A DNA stretch of 64,000 nt from Paracoccus salsus (GTDB lineage: Bacteria > Pseudomonadota > Alphaproteobacteria > Rhodobacterales > Rhodobacteraceae): NCBI RefSeq assembly GCF_021556615.1, contig NZ_JAKGGD010000004.1, positions 1-64,000 on the forward strand, given 5' to 3'. The notes beneath the pieces were generated by a model, which saw nothing but the letters and a program-made list of their open reading frames with translations, did no database searches and was not told the DNA's origin. Positions 55,224 through 63,445 of this stretch are shown in pieces (the stretch's first letter is position 1; each line of letters begins with the position of its first letter). Made by a program: the position numbers and the translations under genes.

Positions 55224-56642
55224 TCAGGCGCGCTGGTCCTGCAACCGCGACAAGGCCTCGCCCCATGCGGGCAGCAGCGCGGCGTCCGGATCGAAGCGGG
55301 CCGCGATGTCGGGCGTGGTCAGCACCTCGGCGCCGGCGCCGGTCGCGGCCATCAGCGCCAGCCGCGCCGCACCGAAGCCGGCGCCGGTTTCGGCGCCCGA
55401 GGGACGCAGTACGGGCACGCCGGTCGCCTGTGCCAGCATCGACAGCCAAAGGTCGGACCGCGCGCCACCGCCCATCGCGATCAGCGAGTCGGCACCGCCG
55501 CCCGCCGTCCGCAAGGCAGCCATGTTCTCGGCCAGCGCCAGCGCCACGCCCTCCAGCACCGCGCGGGTCAACTGGGGCCGGGTGCTGCGCGACGAAAGCC
55601 CGGTGAAGCCCGCGCGCTGCGCCGGGTTGTTCAGCGGCGTGCGCTCTCCCGACAGATAGGGCCAGAAGGCGATGCGGCCCGGCGCGATCGAAGCCGGGTC
55701 CAGTTCGGCCAGCAGATCAGCCGCCGGTCGTCCGGCGATGCGCGACCACCACTCCAGGCAGCCGGCAGCGGACAGGATCACGCCCATCTGGTGCCATTGA
55801 CCGGGCAGCGCATGGCAGAAGGCGTGGATGGCGGTCTCGGGCGCCGGCAGGAAGCGGTCGGTCGCCGCGAAGACCACCCCCGAGGTGCCAAGCGACACAA
55901 GCCCCGGTCCCGGCCCGGTGATTCCCGCGCCGATCGCGGTGGCGGCGTTGTCGCCCGCACCGCCGGCGACCGGAATGCCGGCGGGAAGGCCCAGCTCGGC
56001 CGCCAGTTCGGCGCGCAGGCGGCCCGCGACCTCGCTGCCCTCGGCCAGCGCCGGCATCGACGCGCGTGACAGGCCGGTCGCGGACAGCAGGTCGTCGGAC
56101 CAGTCCCGCCTGGCGGGATCGAACCACGCGGTGCCCGAGGCGTCGGACATGTCGCTGATGGCCTCGCCGGTCAGCCACAGTCGCAGATAGTCCTTGGGCA
56201 GCAGGACGCGCCGCGCGCGTTCGAAAAGATCGGGTTCGTGACGGCGCATCCACAGCAGCTTGGGCGCGGTAAAACCGGCGAAGACCAGGTTTCCGGTGAT
56301 CGCGTGAAAGCGCGGGTCCGCGTCCAGCGTGGCGGCCTCGGCCGAGGCGCGGCCATCGTTCCACAGGATCGCGGGGCGCAGCACCCGATCCGACGCGTCA
56401 AGGCAGACCGCACCGTGCATCTGGCCGGACAGGCCGATGCCGGCCACCCGGTCCAGAGGTTGGTCCAGCCCGGCCAGGGCCGCGCGCGTCGCGTCGATCC
56501 AGGCCTGCGGGTCCTGTTCCGACCAGCCCGGTTGTGGCGTCTGAACGTCCAGCCTTGCGTGGCCGGTTTGCAGCACCGCCTGCGCGTCGTCGATCAGCAC
56601 GACCTTAACGCCCGAGGTGCCCAGATCGATTCCCAGATACAT
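55224..56642 (-). CDS. xylB: Xylulokinase
   Basis: This 472-residue FGGY kinase has MYLGIDLGTSGVKVVLID at the N-terminus, GIGLSGQMHGAVCLD (substrate loop), and GAGDNAATAIGAGI with the catalytic aspartate. LGTSGVVFAATD and IAMGGGARSDLWLSMLAQATG form the ATP fold. It phosphorylates D-xylulose for the pentose phosphate pathway. It follows the ROK regulator by 30 bases and is probably cotranscribed with it, divergent from the frc transporter. Confidence 0.9.
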   Translation of the reverse strand: MYLGIDLGTSGVKVVLIDDAQAVLQTGHARLDVQTPQPGWSEQDPQAWIDATRAALAGLDQPLDRVAGIGLSGQMHGAVCLDASDRVLRPAILWNDGRASAEAATLDADPRFHAITGNLVFAGFTAPKLLWMRRHEPDLFERARRVLLPKDYLRLWLTGEAISDMSDASGTAWFDPARRDWSDDLLSATGLSRASMPALAEGSEVAGRLRAELAAELGLPAGIPVAGGAGDNAATAIGAGITGPGPGLVSLGTSGVVFAATDRFLPAPETAIHAFCHALPGQWHQMGVILSAAGCLEWWSRIAGRPAADLLAELDPASIAPGRIAFWPYLSGERTPLNNPAQRAGFTGLSSRSTRPQLTRAVLEGVALALAENMAALRTAGGGADSLIAMGGGARSDLWLSMLAQATGVPVLRPSGAETGAGFGAARLALMAATGAGAEVLTTPDIAARFDPDAALLPAWGEALSRLQDQRA

Positions 56643-56672
56643 GCTGTCCCCCGTCTGACTGGCGCGAGTCTG

Positions 56673-57818
56673 TTACATCTGGCCTTCGGTTGCCAGAGCG
56701 GGGGACGAACGCAGATCGCCGTCCGGCTGAAAGAAATGCGACAGCGGCAGGGCGGCCGCCCCCAGAACCCGCGCGTTGCGGCCAAGGCTGCCCTCGATGA
56801 CATGCGGGGGGTCGATGCCCTCTCGCGGCATGCCCGCCAGTGCCTCGCGGGTCGTAGCGACCAGCCGCGCGCGGGTCGCGGGGGGCACGGCCCCGTCGAT
56901 CACGACCAGCGGCAGGTCGACGATCGAGACGGCGGCAAGCGATACGAAGGCCAGGGCGCGCCCGGCCTGTTCGGCCCATTCGCGTTCGACCGTCTCCGGC
57001 ACGTCCCACGCCGAGTCGTCGGGTTGCAGGGGTCGTCCAAGGCGCTTTTCCAAAGACGCCAGCGAGGCGCTGTGCAGCAATTGCCCGCCATCCGGAACAA
57101 GGATCGACCCCAGCGCGGCGGCATTGCGTCTGGGTCCAAAGCGAAGCTTGCCGTCCAGAACCAGTCCGCCGCCGGGAAAATGCGCGATGTAGATGTGCAG
57201 AAAATCGCTGGGAAGGGATCTGTGGCCGAAGACAAGCTCGGCCCCGCAGGCGGTCGTGGCGTCATTCTCGAGGAAAACGGGGAAGGGCAGTTCCGCTTCC
57301 AGTTCGGCGCGCAGATCGCAGTCGATCCAGCCGGCCATTTCGTCACCCCAGTCCCAAAGCCGGAAGGGCGTCGCGATTCCCAGCCCGGCGACTCGGTCGC
57401 GCGATGCGCGCGGCAGATTCGCCACGAACGTGGCGATGCCATGCCGGGCGAAGGCCAGGACCCTGTCCGGCAGCGGATACGGATATATCTCCTGCCGGTG
57501 CAGTTTCACCTGACCGGTAAAGTCCACCAGGGCCAGTTCGGCCAGCCTGCGACCCAGCTTGAGCCCCAGGAACCACGCCCCGTCAGGGGCCAGAGCCAGC
57601 GGTGTCGAGGGTTGGCCGACCTTGCCGCGGACCACCTCTTCGGCCTCCAGGAAACCGTTTGCAATCAATTTTCTGCTGAGATTCGTGATGGCCTGGGGCG
57701 ACAGTCCCGTCGCATGTGCCAAGGCCGCGCGTGGCATCGGCCCATGGCGCCGGATCAGCGAAAGGATCACGCGCTCGTTCCGTCCCGCCATCGCGGTGCC
57801 AACTCGATCATTCGGCAT
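56673..57818 (-). CDS. frcR: ROK-family transcriptional regulator of the adjacent sugar operon
   Basis: This 381-residue protein has an N-terminal winged helix (VILSLIRRHGPMPRAALAHATGLSPQAITNLSRKL) followed by an ASKHA ROK domain with ATPFRLWDWG, ENDATTACGAELVFG and VSLAAVSIVDLPLVVIDG. The zinc CxCxxxGCxE motif of Mlc/NagC is not preserved. It likely represses the divergent frc genes and its own operon until sugar binds. The ATG at 57818 is set by AAGGAGG nine bases upstream; two earlier ATGs overlap that site. The symbol is by analogy with Sinorhizobium frc loci. Confidence 0.75.
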   Translation of the reverse strand: MPNDRVGTAMAGRNERVILSLIRRHGPMPRAALAHATGLSPQAITNLSRKLIANGFLEAEEVVRGKVGQPSTPLALAPDGAWFLGLKLGRRLAELALVDFTGQVKLHRQEIYPYPLPDRVLAFARHGIATFVANLPRASRDRVAGLGIATPFRLWDWGDEMAGWIDCDLRAELEAELPFPVFLENDATTACGAELVFGHRSLPSDFLHIYIAHFPGGGLVLDGKLRFGPRRNAAALGSILVPDGGQLLHSASLASLEKRLGRPLQPDDSAWDVPETVEREWAEQAGRALAFVSLAAVSIVDLPLVVIDGAVPPATRARLVATTREALAGMPREGIDPPHVIEGSLGRNARVLGAAALPLSHFFQPDGDLRSSPALATEGQM

Positions 57819-57842
57819 GCCATCCATCCTCCTTGCCCGCAT

Positions 57843-57942
57843 TAATCAATGCAATTGAGTTATTGACAAGAGAAATCTTCTGGTGCTTTTTGAGAGGCAA
57901 GGCGGGACAGGGAGCCTGCTGGTGGTGGAGGAAGGAACTGAC
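57843..57942. promoter_or_regulatory. frcR/frcB divergent control region with palindromic operator
   Basis: A perfect palindrome TCAAT-GCA-ATTGA (57846-57858) lies in an AT-rich patch, immediately followed by a -35-like TTGACA (57863-57868) reading toward frcB. No clear -10 is seen at 17 bases. The palindrome is about 28 bases before frcR, so one bound repressor could control both directions. The assignment to FrcR is inference. Confidence 0.5.
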
Positions 57943-58971
57943 ATGAACATGAAGCCCGTATTTCGACTGTCCCTGGCCGCGTCCGTGCTGGCGCTGAGCG
58001 CCGGGCTGGCCCAGGCGCAGGACCCGGTGAAGGCCTGCCTGATCACCAAGACGGACATCAATCCGTTTTTCGTCAAGATGAAGGAAGGCGCGACCGCGAA
58101 GGCCCAGGAGCTGGGCGTCGAGCTGATGACCTTTGCCGGCAAGATCGATGGCGATCACGAAACCCAGCAACAGGCGGTGGAAAGCTGCATCTCGGCCGGT
58201 GTGAAGGGTATCATGATCACCGCATCGGACACCAAGGCCATTGTCGATGTGCTCGAGCAGGCGCAGGACAACGACATTCTGGTCATTGCACTGGACACGC
58301 CGCTGGACCCGATCGATGCCGCGGACGCGACCTTCGCGACCGACAATTTCGAAGCCGGGCGGCTGGTCGGCGCCTGGGCGAAGGGCAAGCTGGGCGATGC
58401 TGCCGCGGACGCCAAAATCGCATTCCTGGACCTGTCGGCCAGCGCGCCTTCCGTGGATGTTCTGCGTGATCAAGGGTTCATGGAAGGGTTCGGGATCGAC
58501 GTGAAGGATCCCAATGTCATCGGGGACGAGGACGATGCACGCATCGTTGGTCACGAGGTAACCTCGGGCAACGAAGAGGGCGGCCGTCAGGCGATGGAAG
58601 CCCTGATGCAGATGGATTCCGGCATCAACGTGATCTACACGATCAACGAGCCGGCCGCCGCAGGTGCCTATGAGGCATTGAAATCATTCGGAAAAGAAGG
58701 TGACGCCCTGATCGTGTCGATCGATGGCGGATGTCCTGGCGTGCAGAATGTGCAGGAAGGCGTGATCGGCGCGACCTCGCAGCAATATCCGCTGAAAATG
58801 GCCTCAATGGGGGTCGAGGCGATCGCCGCCTTCGCCAAGGACGGCACCCGTCCGGCGACCAGTGAAGGCCTCGACTTTACCAATACCGGCGTGAATCTGG
58901 TCACCGACGAACCTGTCGAGGGCGTTGAATCGATCAGCGTGCAGGAAGGTTTGGACCAGTGCTGGGGCTGA
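57943..58971 (+). CDS. frcB: ABC sugar transporter, periplasmic binding protein (FrcB-type)
   Basis: This 342-residue type I periplasmic binding protein has a signal peptide ([17 protein letters not shown]). It shows [59 protein letters not shown], and [19 protein letters not shown]. It closely follows the FrcB pattern for fructose/ribose/mannose uptake. Two cysteines near residues 31 and 65, plus a C-terminal one (DQCWG), may form a disulfide. The start at 57943 has GGAGGAAGGA upstream. It is the first gene of the frcBCAK operon. Confidence 0.85.
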   Translation: MNMKPVFRLSLAASVLALSAGLAQAQDPVKACLITKTDINPFFVKMKEGATAKAQELGVELMTFAGKIDGDHETQQQAVESCISAGVKGIMITASDTKAIVDVLEQAQDNDILVIALDTPLDPIDAADATFATDNFEAGRLVGAWAKGKLGDAAADAKIAFLDLSASAPSVDVLRDQGFMEGFGIDVKDPNVIGDEDDARIVGHEVTSGNEEGGRQAMEALMQMDSGINVIYTINEPAAAGAYEALKSFGKEGDALIVSIDGGCPGVQNVQEGVIGATSQQYPLKMASMGVEAIAAFAKDGTRPATSEGLDFTNTGVNLVTDEPVEGVESISVQEGLDQCWG

Positions 58972-58976
58972 TGCGG

Positions 58977-59033
58977 GTCGCCTGACCCGTCAGGCGACAC
59001 GGAAACCCTGGCGGCGGCGCCATGCGCCGCCGC
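58977..59033 (+). repeat. Two intercistronic hairpins between frcB and frcC
   Basis: The first hairpin is GTCGCCTGA-CCCG-TCAGGCGAC (58977-58998). The second is a perfect 10-bp stem GCGGCGGCGC-CAT-GCGCCGCCGC (59011-59033). They occupy most of the 92-base gap. Such structures commonly raise binding-protein mRNA stability or partly terminate transcription, giving more binding protein than permease. Confidence 0.7.
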
Positions 59034-59063
59034 ACCATCATCCTCATTCGGACGGAGAGGCCC

Positions 59064-60119
59064 ATGTCGGACGCCCCAGATCCCGTGGTCGAGCGTAGCT
59101 CAGGCGAAGCCGTGGCTCAATTCGAGCACCATTCGCGTGGTCCGCTGGACCGTATCCAGCATTTCCTGCATCGCTATCCAACCATGGTGCCGGTCATCGT
59201 GCTGGTGCTGTCGCTGATCGTCTTCGGGCTGGTCTCGCCCAATTTCTTTTCGGCCTTCAACCTGTCGCTGATCATGCAGCAGGTGGCGGTGGTCGGCACG
59301 CTGGCGGCCGCGCAGTCGCTGGTGATCCTGACCGCCGGCATCGACCTTTCGGTTGGCGCGGTCATGGTGATGATTTCGGTCATCATGGGCCGGCTTTCGA
59401 TCGAATTCGGCGTCCCGGTGCCCTTTGCGATCCTGCTCGGTCTTGTTTGCGGGATGCTGACCGGAGGCCTGAACGGGCTGCTGGTCACCCGGCTCAAGCT
59501 GCCGCCGTTCATCACGACGCTGGGGACCTGGAATATATTCCTTGCGTTGAATTATTACCTTTCAGGGCGCGAGACGATCCGAAGCCAGACGCTGGACGCC
59601 GAAGCGCCGATGCTGAAATTCTTCGGCGAAAGGTTCAATCTCGGCGGTGCGGTGCTGACATATGGCGTCGTCCTGATGCTGATCGTCTTCGCGGTGCTCT
59701 GGTATGCGTTGAACAAGACCGCCTGGGGCCGCAGGGTCTATGCGGTTGGCGACGATCCCGAGGCGGCCGCGCTGGCGGGCATCCAGACCAACCGGATGCT
59801 GATGTCGGTCTACATGACCGCCGGTGTCATCTGTGCCCTGGCCGCGTGGTCCTCGATCGGACGTGTCGGATCGGTGAGCCCGACCTCGTTCTTCGAATCG
59901 AACCTTGAATCGATCACCGCCGTGGTGATCGGCGGCATATCGCTGTTCGGTGGGCGTGGCTCGATCCTGGGCCCGCTGATCGGCGCGCTGATCGTGGGTG
60001 TCTTCAACTCCGGTCTACGCCTCGCCGGTGTGGACGTTCTGTGGCAATTGTTCGCGACCGGCTGGCTGATCATCATCGCCGTCGCCGTGGACCAGTGGAT
60101 CAGGAAGATCTCGTCATGA
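59064..60119 (+). CDS. frcC: ABC sugar transporter permease (FrcC-type)
   Basis: This 351-residue permease of the RbsC/FrcC family has a charged N-terminal region and eight to ten helices. VILTAGIDLSVGAVMVMISVIMG and the coupling segment WGRRVYAVGDDPEAAALAGIQTNRMLM (EAA-like) are seen. ITAVVIGGISLFGGRGSILGPLIGALIVG is the family signature. The ATG at 59064 follows GACGGAGAGG. The stop overlaps frcA. Confidence 0.88.
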   Translation: MSDAPDPVVERSSGEAVAQFEHHSRGPLDRIQHFLHRYPTMVPVIVLVLSLIVFGLVSPNFFSAFNLSLIMQQVAVVGTLAAAQSLVILTAGIDLSVGAVMVMISVIMGRLSIEFGVPVPFAILLGLVCGMLTGGLNGLLVTRLKLPPFITTLGTWNIFLALNYYLSGRETIRSQTLDAEAPMLKFFGERFNLGGAVLTYGVVLMLIVFAVLWYALNKTAWGRRVYAVGDDPEAAALAGIQTNRMLMSVYMTAGVICALAAWSSIGRVGSVSPTSFFESNLESITAVVIGGISLFGGRGSILGPLIGALIVGVFNSGLRLAGVDVLWQLFATGWLIIIAVAVDQWIRKISS

Positions 60120-60889
60120 CCGAACCGATTCTGGCAGCCCGCAATCTGGTCAAGCGCTATGGCCGGGTGACCGCGATCGATCACGCCGATTTCGACCTTT
60201 ATCCTGGCGAGATCCTGGCCGTCATCGGCGACAATGGCGCCGGCAAGTCAAGCCTGATCAAGGCGGTCTCCGGGGCCGTGCGACCGGATGAGGGCGAAAT
60301 CAGGCTGGATGGAAAGCCGGTCAGCTTCAACAGCCCGCTGGAGGCGCGCAAGTCCGGCATCGAGACCGTCTATCAGACGCTTGCGCTGTCGCCTGCGCTG
60401 TCGATCTCGGACAACATCTTCATGGGGCGCGAGCTTCGCCGCCCGGGCATCATGGGCAAGTGGTTCAAGATGCTGGACAAGCCAGCCATGGACAAGTTCG
60501 CCCGCGAGAAGCTGACCGAGCTGGGGCTGATGACGATCCAGAATATCAGTCAGCCGGTCGAGACGCTGTCTGGCGGACAGCGTCAGGGCGTTGCCGTGGC
60601 GCGCGCCGCCGCGTTCGGCAGCCGCGTGATCATCCTCGACGAGCCCACGGCCGCACTTGGCGTCAAGGAAAGCCGCCGGGTGCTGGACCTGATCCTGGAC
60701 GTCAGGTCGCGCGGCATTCCGATCGTGCTGATCAGCCACAACATGCCGCATGTCTTCGAGGTGGCCGACCGGATCCATATCCACCGGCTTGGCAAGCGCC
60801 TTTGTGTCATCGATCCCAAAGAGCATACCATGTCGGACGCGGTGGCCTACATGACCGGCGCGAAACTGCCCGAAGGGGTCGCTGCGTGA
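60116..60889 (+). CDS. frcA: ABC sugar transporter ATP-binding protein (FrcA-type)
   Basis: In this 257-residue single-domain ATPase, Walker A is GDNGAGKSSLIKA, the signature is LSGGQRQGVAVARAAAFG, Walker B is RVIILDEPTAALG, and the H-loop is LISHNMPHVFEVADRIHI. Unlike RbsA-type proteins it has only one ATPase unit, as in FrcA. The ATG overlaps the frcC stop (ATGA). Confidence 0.9.
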   Translation: MTEPILAARNLVKRYGRVTAIDHADFDLYPGEILAVIGDNGAGKSSLIKAVSGAVRPDEGEIRLDGKPVSFNSPLEARKSGIETVYQTLALSPALSISDNIFMGRELRRPGIMGKWFKMLDKPAMDKFAREKLTELGLMTIQNISQPVETLSGGQRQGVAVARAAAFGSRVIILDEPTAALGVKESRRVLDLILDVRSRGIPIVLISHNMPHVFEVADRIHIHRLGKRLCVIDPKEHTMSDAVAYMTGAKLPEGVAA

Positions 60890-61572
60890 CGAGTGGGGAT
60901 GGGGTGGACGGGCCCGCCTTGCCGGGGCTTGCCGATGGCTTTTTCGACAGCGCGCAAGGGCGGGCGCTCATCAGGCGGATCAATGCTGTGCCATCGGACC
61001 GGACCGTACTGGCCGTGGCGGGCGCGCCCGGTTCCGGGAAATCGACGCTGGCCGAGGCGCTGGTCGCCCGCCTGCCGGATGCGGTGCTGGTGCCGATGGA
61101 CGGGTTCCACCTGGATGACCGGGTGCTGGAAGAGCGTGGCTTGCTCGAGCGCAAGGGCGCCGTCGAAACCTTCGACGCCGAGGGGTTCGCCGTTCTGGCT
61201 GGCCGGTTGGCGCAGCCAGGGGGCGACATCGTGTTTCCGGTCTTCGATCGCAGCCGCGAACTGGCTGTGGCCGGTGCTGGGGTCGTCGCGCCGTCGCACA
61301 GGGTGGTTGTGGTCGAGGGGAACTACCTGCTGCTGGACCGGCCGCCCTGGAACCGCGTCCGCTATGACCTGAGCGTCTGGCTGGACGTCCCTTTGCCGGA
61401 GTTGCGTCGCAGGCTTGAGGCGCGCTGGCACGCGCTGGGAAAGGACGAAGCCGGGGTCGCCGCGCATCTGGCGAACGACCTGGCCAACGCGCAGATAGCA
61501 TCCACGGCTTCGCGCGCAGCCGATGTGGTGCTAGTCGGCGAGGTAGCGCATCAGGAACCAGGCCAGGGCTGA
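60886..61572 (+). CDS. frcK: Nucleoside/sugar kinase-like P-loop protein (FrcK-type)
   Basis: This 228-residue protein has a P-loop VAGAPGSGKSTLAEALVARLP, a substrate segment VLVPMDGFHLDDRVLEERGLLERKGAVETFDAEGF, and VVEGNYLLLDRPPW. This is the PanK/uridine-kinase-like pattern of FrcK, the fourth gene of the S. meliloti fructose operon. It may phosphorylate the imported sugar or a nucleoside. It starts at a GTG overlapping the frcA stop (GTGA). The last 42 bases overlap the convergent efflux gene. Confidence 0.82.
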   Translation: MTSGDGVDGPALPGLADGFFDSAQGRALIRRINAVPSDRTVLAVAGAPGSGKSTLAEALVARLPDAVLVPMDGFHLDDRVLEERGLLERKGAVETFDAEGFAVLAGRLAQPGGDIVFPVFDRSRELAVAGAGVVAPSHRVVVVEGNYLLLDRPPWNRVRYDLSVWLDVPLPELRRRLEARWHALGKDEAGVAAHLANDLANAQIASTASRAADVVLVGEVAHQEPGQG

Positions 61573-62751
61573 GCAGATCAGAGTGGCCGTCACGACGGGC
61601 AGCGCAGTGCCGTCATAAAGCAGGCCGACCGGCGCGGCGATCAGCGTCGCAAGCATGGTCGAGATGGCGGCGACGATCGACGCGGCCATGCCGGCGATAT
61701 GCCCCATATGCTGCAAGGCAAGGGCATTCAGGTTCCCGAAGGTGACGCCGGCCATGAAGAACACGCTGACGCACCAGATGAAGAAGGCCGGGAATTGCAG
61801 TGCCGGCGGCAGCAGTCCGGCCGCCAGCAGCACCAGCATCGTGGCGCTGACGCAGGTCTGCATCACATAGGCCCATAATGCGATCCGGCGCATCCCGAAA
61901 CGGGTGACGAAGACCGCGTTCAGCACCGTGCCGGAACCCGAAAGCAGCGCCATTGCGGCAAACCAGGCCGGGAACGCACCGCCCTTGCCATAGGCCTCTG
62001 CGAAGAGCTGTTGGGCCGAAGACAGCAGTCCGAACATCTGCCCGAACCCCAGCGTCAGGATCAGCGTGCAAAGCATGACCTGACGGTTGCCGAGCACCTC
62101 GCGGGCGGCCTCTTTCAGCGGGGCGACCTGCAAGGGGCGACGGCGTTCGGGCGGCAGGGTCTCGGCCTGGCGCAGGTTCAGCCAACTGCATCCGATCAGC
62201 GCGAACAGCAGGAAGCCGAAGAAGACCCCCTGCCAGCCGGCAAGCCAGATCATCCCCGCCCCGATCGAGGGGGCAAGCGCGGGGACGATGATGAAGACCA
62301 TCATCACGAAGCTGGTGATCCGCGCCATCTCGCGCCCCGCATAGAGGTCACGAACCAGCGCCAACCCGACGATACGGGGGGCGGCGGCGCCAAGGCCCTG
62401 CACGAAGCGGGCGGCCAGCAGCGTCTCGATCGAACTGGCAAGGATCGCGATGACGGTCGCGAGGGCGTAGATCAGGAAGCCGATGGTGATGGCGCGCTTT
62501 CGGCCGATCGCGTCCGAGATCGGACCTGCGAACAGCGTGCCTGCCCCCAGCCCGGCGACGAAGACGGTCAGGATCAGCTGGGCCCGGTTGATGTTGTCCG
62601 GCGTCAGTTCGCGCGCGATGTCGGGCAGCGCCGGCAACATCGCATCGATCGAAAAGGCGATGGTAGCGAAAAGAAACGCCAGCATCGCAATGAATTCTGG
62701 CAGCGGCAGCCGCCTCAGCGGCGTCGGGCCCAGGGTCGCGGCTCGGGACAT
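61531..62751 (-). CDS. MFS drug efflux transporter, Bcr/CflA type
   Basis: This 406-residue protein has twelve helices. FSIDAMLPALPDIARELTPDNINRAQLILTVFVAGLGAGTLFAGPISDAIGRKRAI is the Bcr/CflA N-terminal pattern including the MFS motif A (GPISDAIGRK). RFVQGLGAAAPRIVGLALVRD carries the motif C-like region of the subfamily. It exports drugs or amino-acid derivatives. Upstream lies an inverted repeat likely to be its operator. Confidence 0.85.
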   Translation of the reverse strand: MSRAATLGPTPLRRLPLPEFIAMLAFLFATIAFSIDAMLPALPDIARELTPDNINRAQLILTVFVAGLGAGTLFAGPISDAIGRKRAITIGFLIYALATVIAILASSIETLLAARFVQGLGAAAPRIVGLALVRDLYAGREMARITSFVMMVFIIVPALAPSIGAGMIWLAGWQGVFFGFLLFALIGCSWLNLRQAETLPPERRRPLQVAPLKEAAREVLGNRQVMLCTLILTLGFGQMFGLLSSAQQLFAEAYGKGGAFPAWFAAMALLSGSGTVLNAVFVTRFGMRRIALWAYVMQTCVSATMLVLLAAGLLPPALQFPAFFIWCVSVFFMAGVTFGNLNALALQHMGHIAGMAASIVAAISTMLATLIAAPVGLLYDGTALPVVTATLICSALAWFLMRYLAD

Positions 62752-62776
62752 CGGGAAACACCTTCGATCAGGTGCA

Positions 62777-62804
62777 GCGCATAACGGTACTTTGCATTAT
62801 GCGC
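62777..62804. promoter_or_regulatory. Inverted-repeat operator before the Bcr/CflA gene
   Basis: GCGCATAA (62777-62784) and TTATGCGC (62797-62804) are exact inverted copies with a 12-base spacer. They lie in the 73-base gap between the DsbA-family gene and the efflux gene. The right half contains CATAAT on the reverse strand, a good -10 element. Binding here would control efflux expression. The regulator is not in the window. Confidence 0.5.
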
Positions 62805-62824
62805 AAGATTTCCCGGCCAGGTGG

Positions 62825-63445
62825 TCACACGCTGTCGGCTTGGGTCAGCTCATCGATGATGTCCTGCCATATCCTGGCGGTCTGCGCCCCGCTGATCGCG
62901 TGCTGGTCGGCGACGATGAAGGTCGGCACCGCGTTTATGCCGCGCTCTCGGGCATGCATCTCGCGCGCGATGATCTGGTCACGGTCGGCGTCACTGCGCA
63001 GCAACCGGGAAACCAGCGCCTCGTCCAGCCCCGCAGCCCCGGCGATGCGGGCCAGCTGTTCCGTGTCGGCGATGTCTCGCGCTTCTTGCCAGTGGGCGCG
63101 CAACAGCCCCGACATGACGGGTGTCTGGGCTCCTTCCAGACCGGCCCAATACATCAGGCGATGGGCGTCGGTGGTGTCGGGCTGGCGCGGCGCGGGGTCC
63201 AGAACAAGCCCCATCGCGGCGGCTCGTTGGGCAAGGGTGCGGGCGGCCTCGGCGGCACCGGGTTTGGCTTTCAGATAGGCCAGCCGATCCATCCCTTCGG
63301 GTGGCATGTCCGGGTTCAGGCGAAAGGGATGCCAGGTGACGTTGAAGGGGTGCGAGGGGCGGCTTTCCAGCGCGCGATCCAGTTCAAGCTTGCCGATCAG
63401 GCACCAGGGGCAGACGGGATCGGCGAAGATGTCGAGACGGATCAT
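62825..63445 (-). CDS. DsbA-family oxidoreductase (FrnE/HCCA-isomerase-like)
   Basis: This 206-residue cytosolic thioredoxin-fold protein has LDIFADPVCPWCLIGK at the N-terminus (CPWC motif). It has a helical insertion and the cis-proline segment INAVPTFIVADQHAISGAQ, which define the FrnE-like group. No signal peptide is present. Its start overlaps the stop of the synthetase gene by four bases, so both are in one operon. The substrate is unknown. Confidence 0.85.
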   Translation of the reverse strand: MIRLDIFADPVCPWCLIGKLELDRALESRPSHPFNVTWHPFRLNPDMPPEGMDRLAYLKAKPGAAEAARTLAQRAAAMGLVLDPAPRQPDTTDAHRLMYWAGLEGAQTPVMSGLLRAHWQEARDIADTEQLARIAGAAGLDEALVSRLLRSDADRDQIIAREMHARERGINAVPTFIVADQHAISGAQTARIWQDIIDELTQADSV

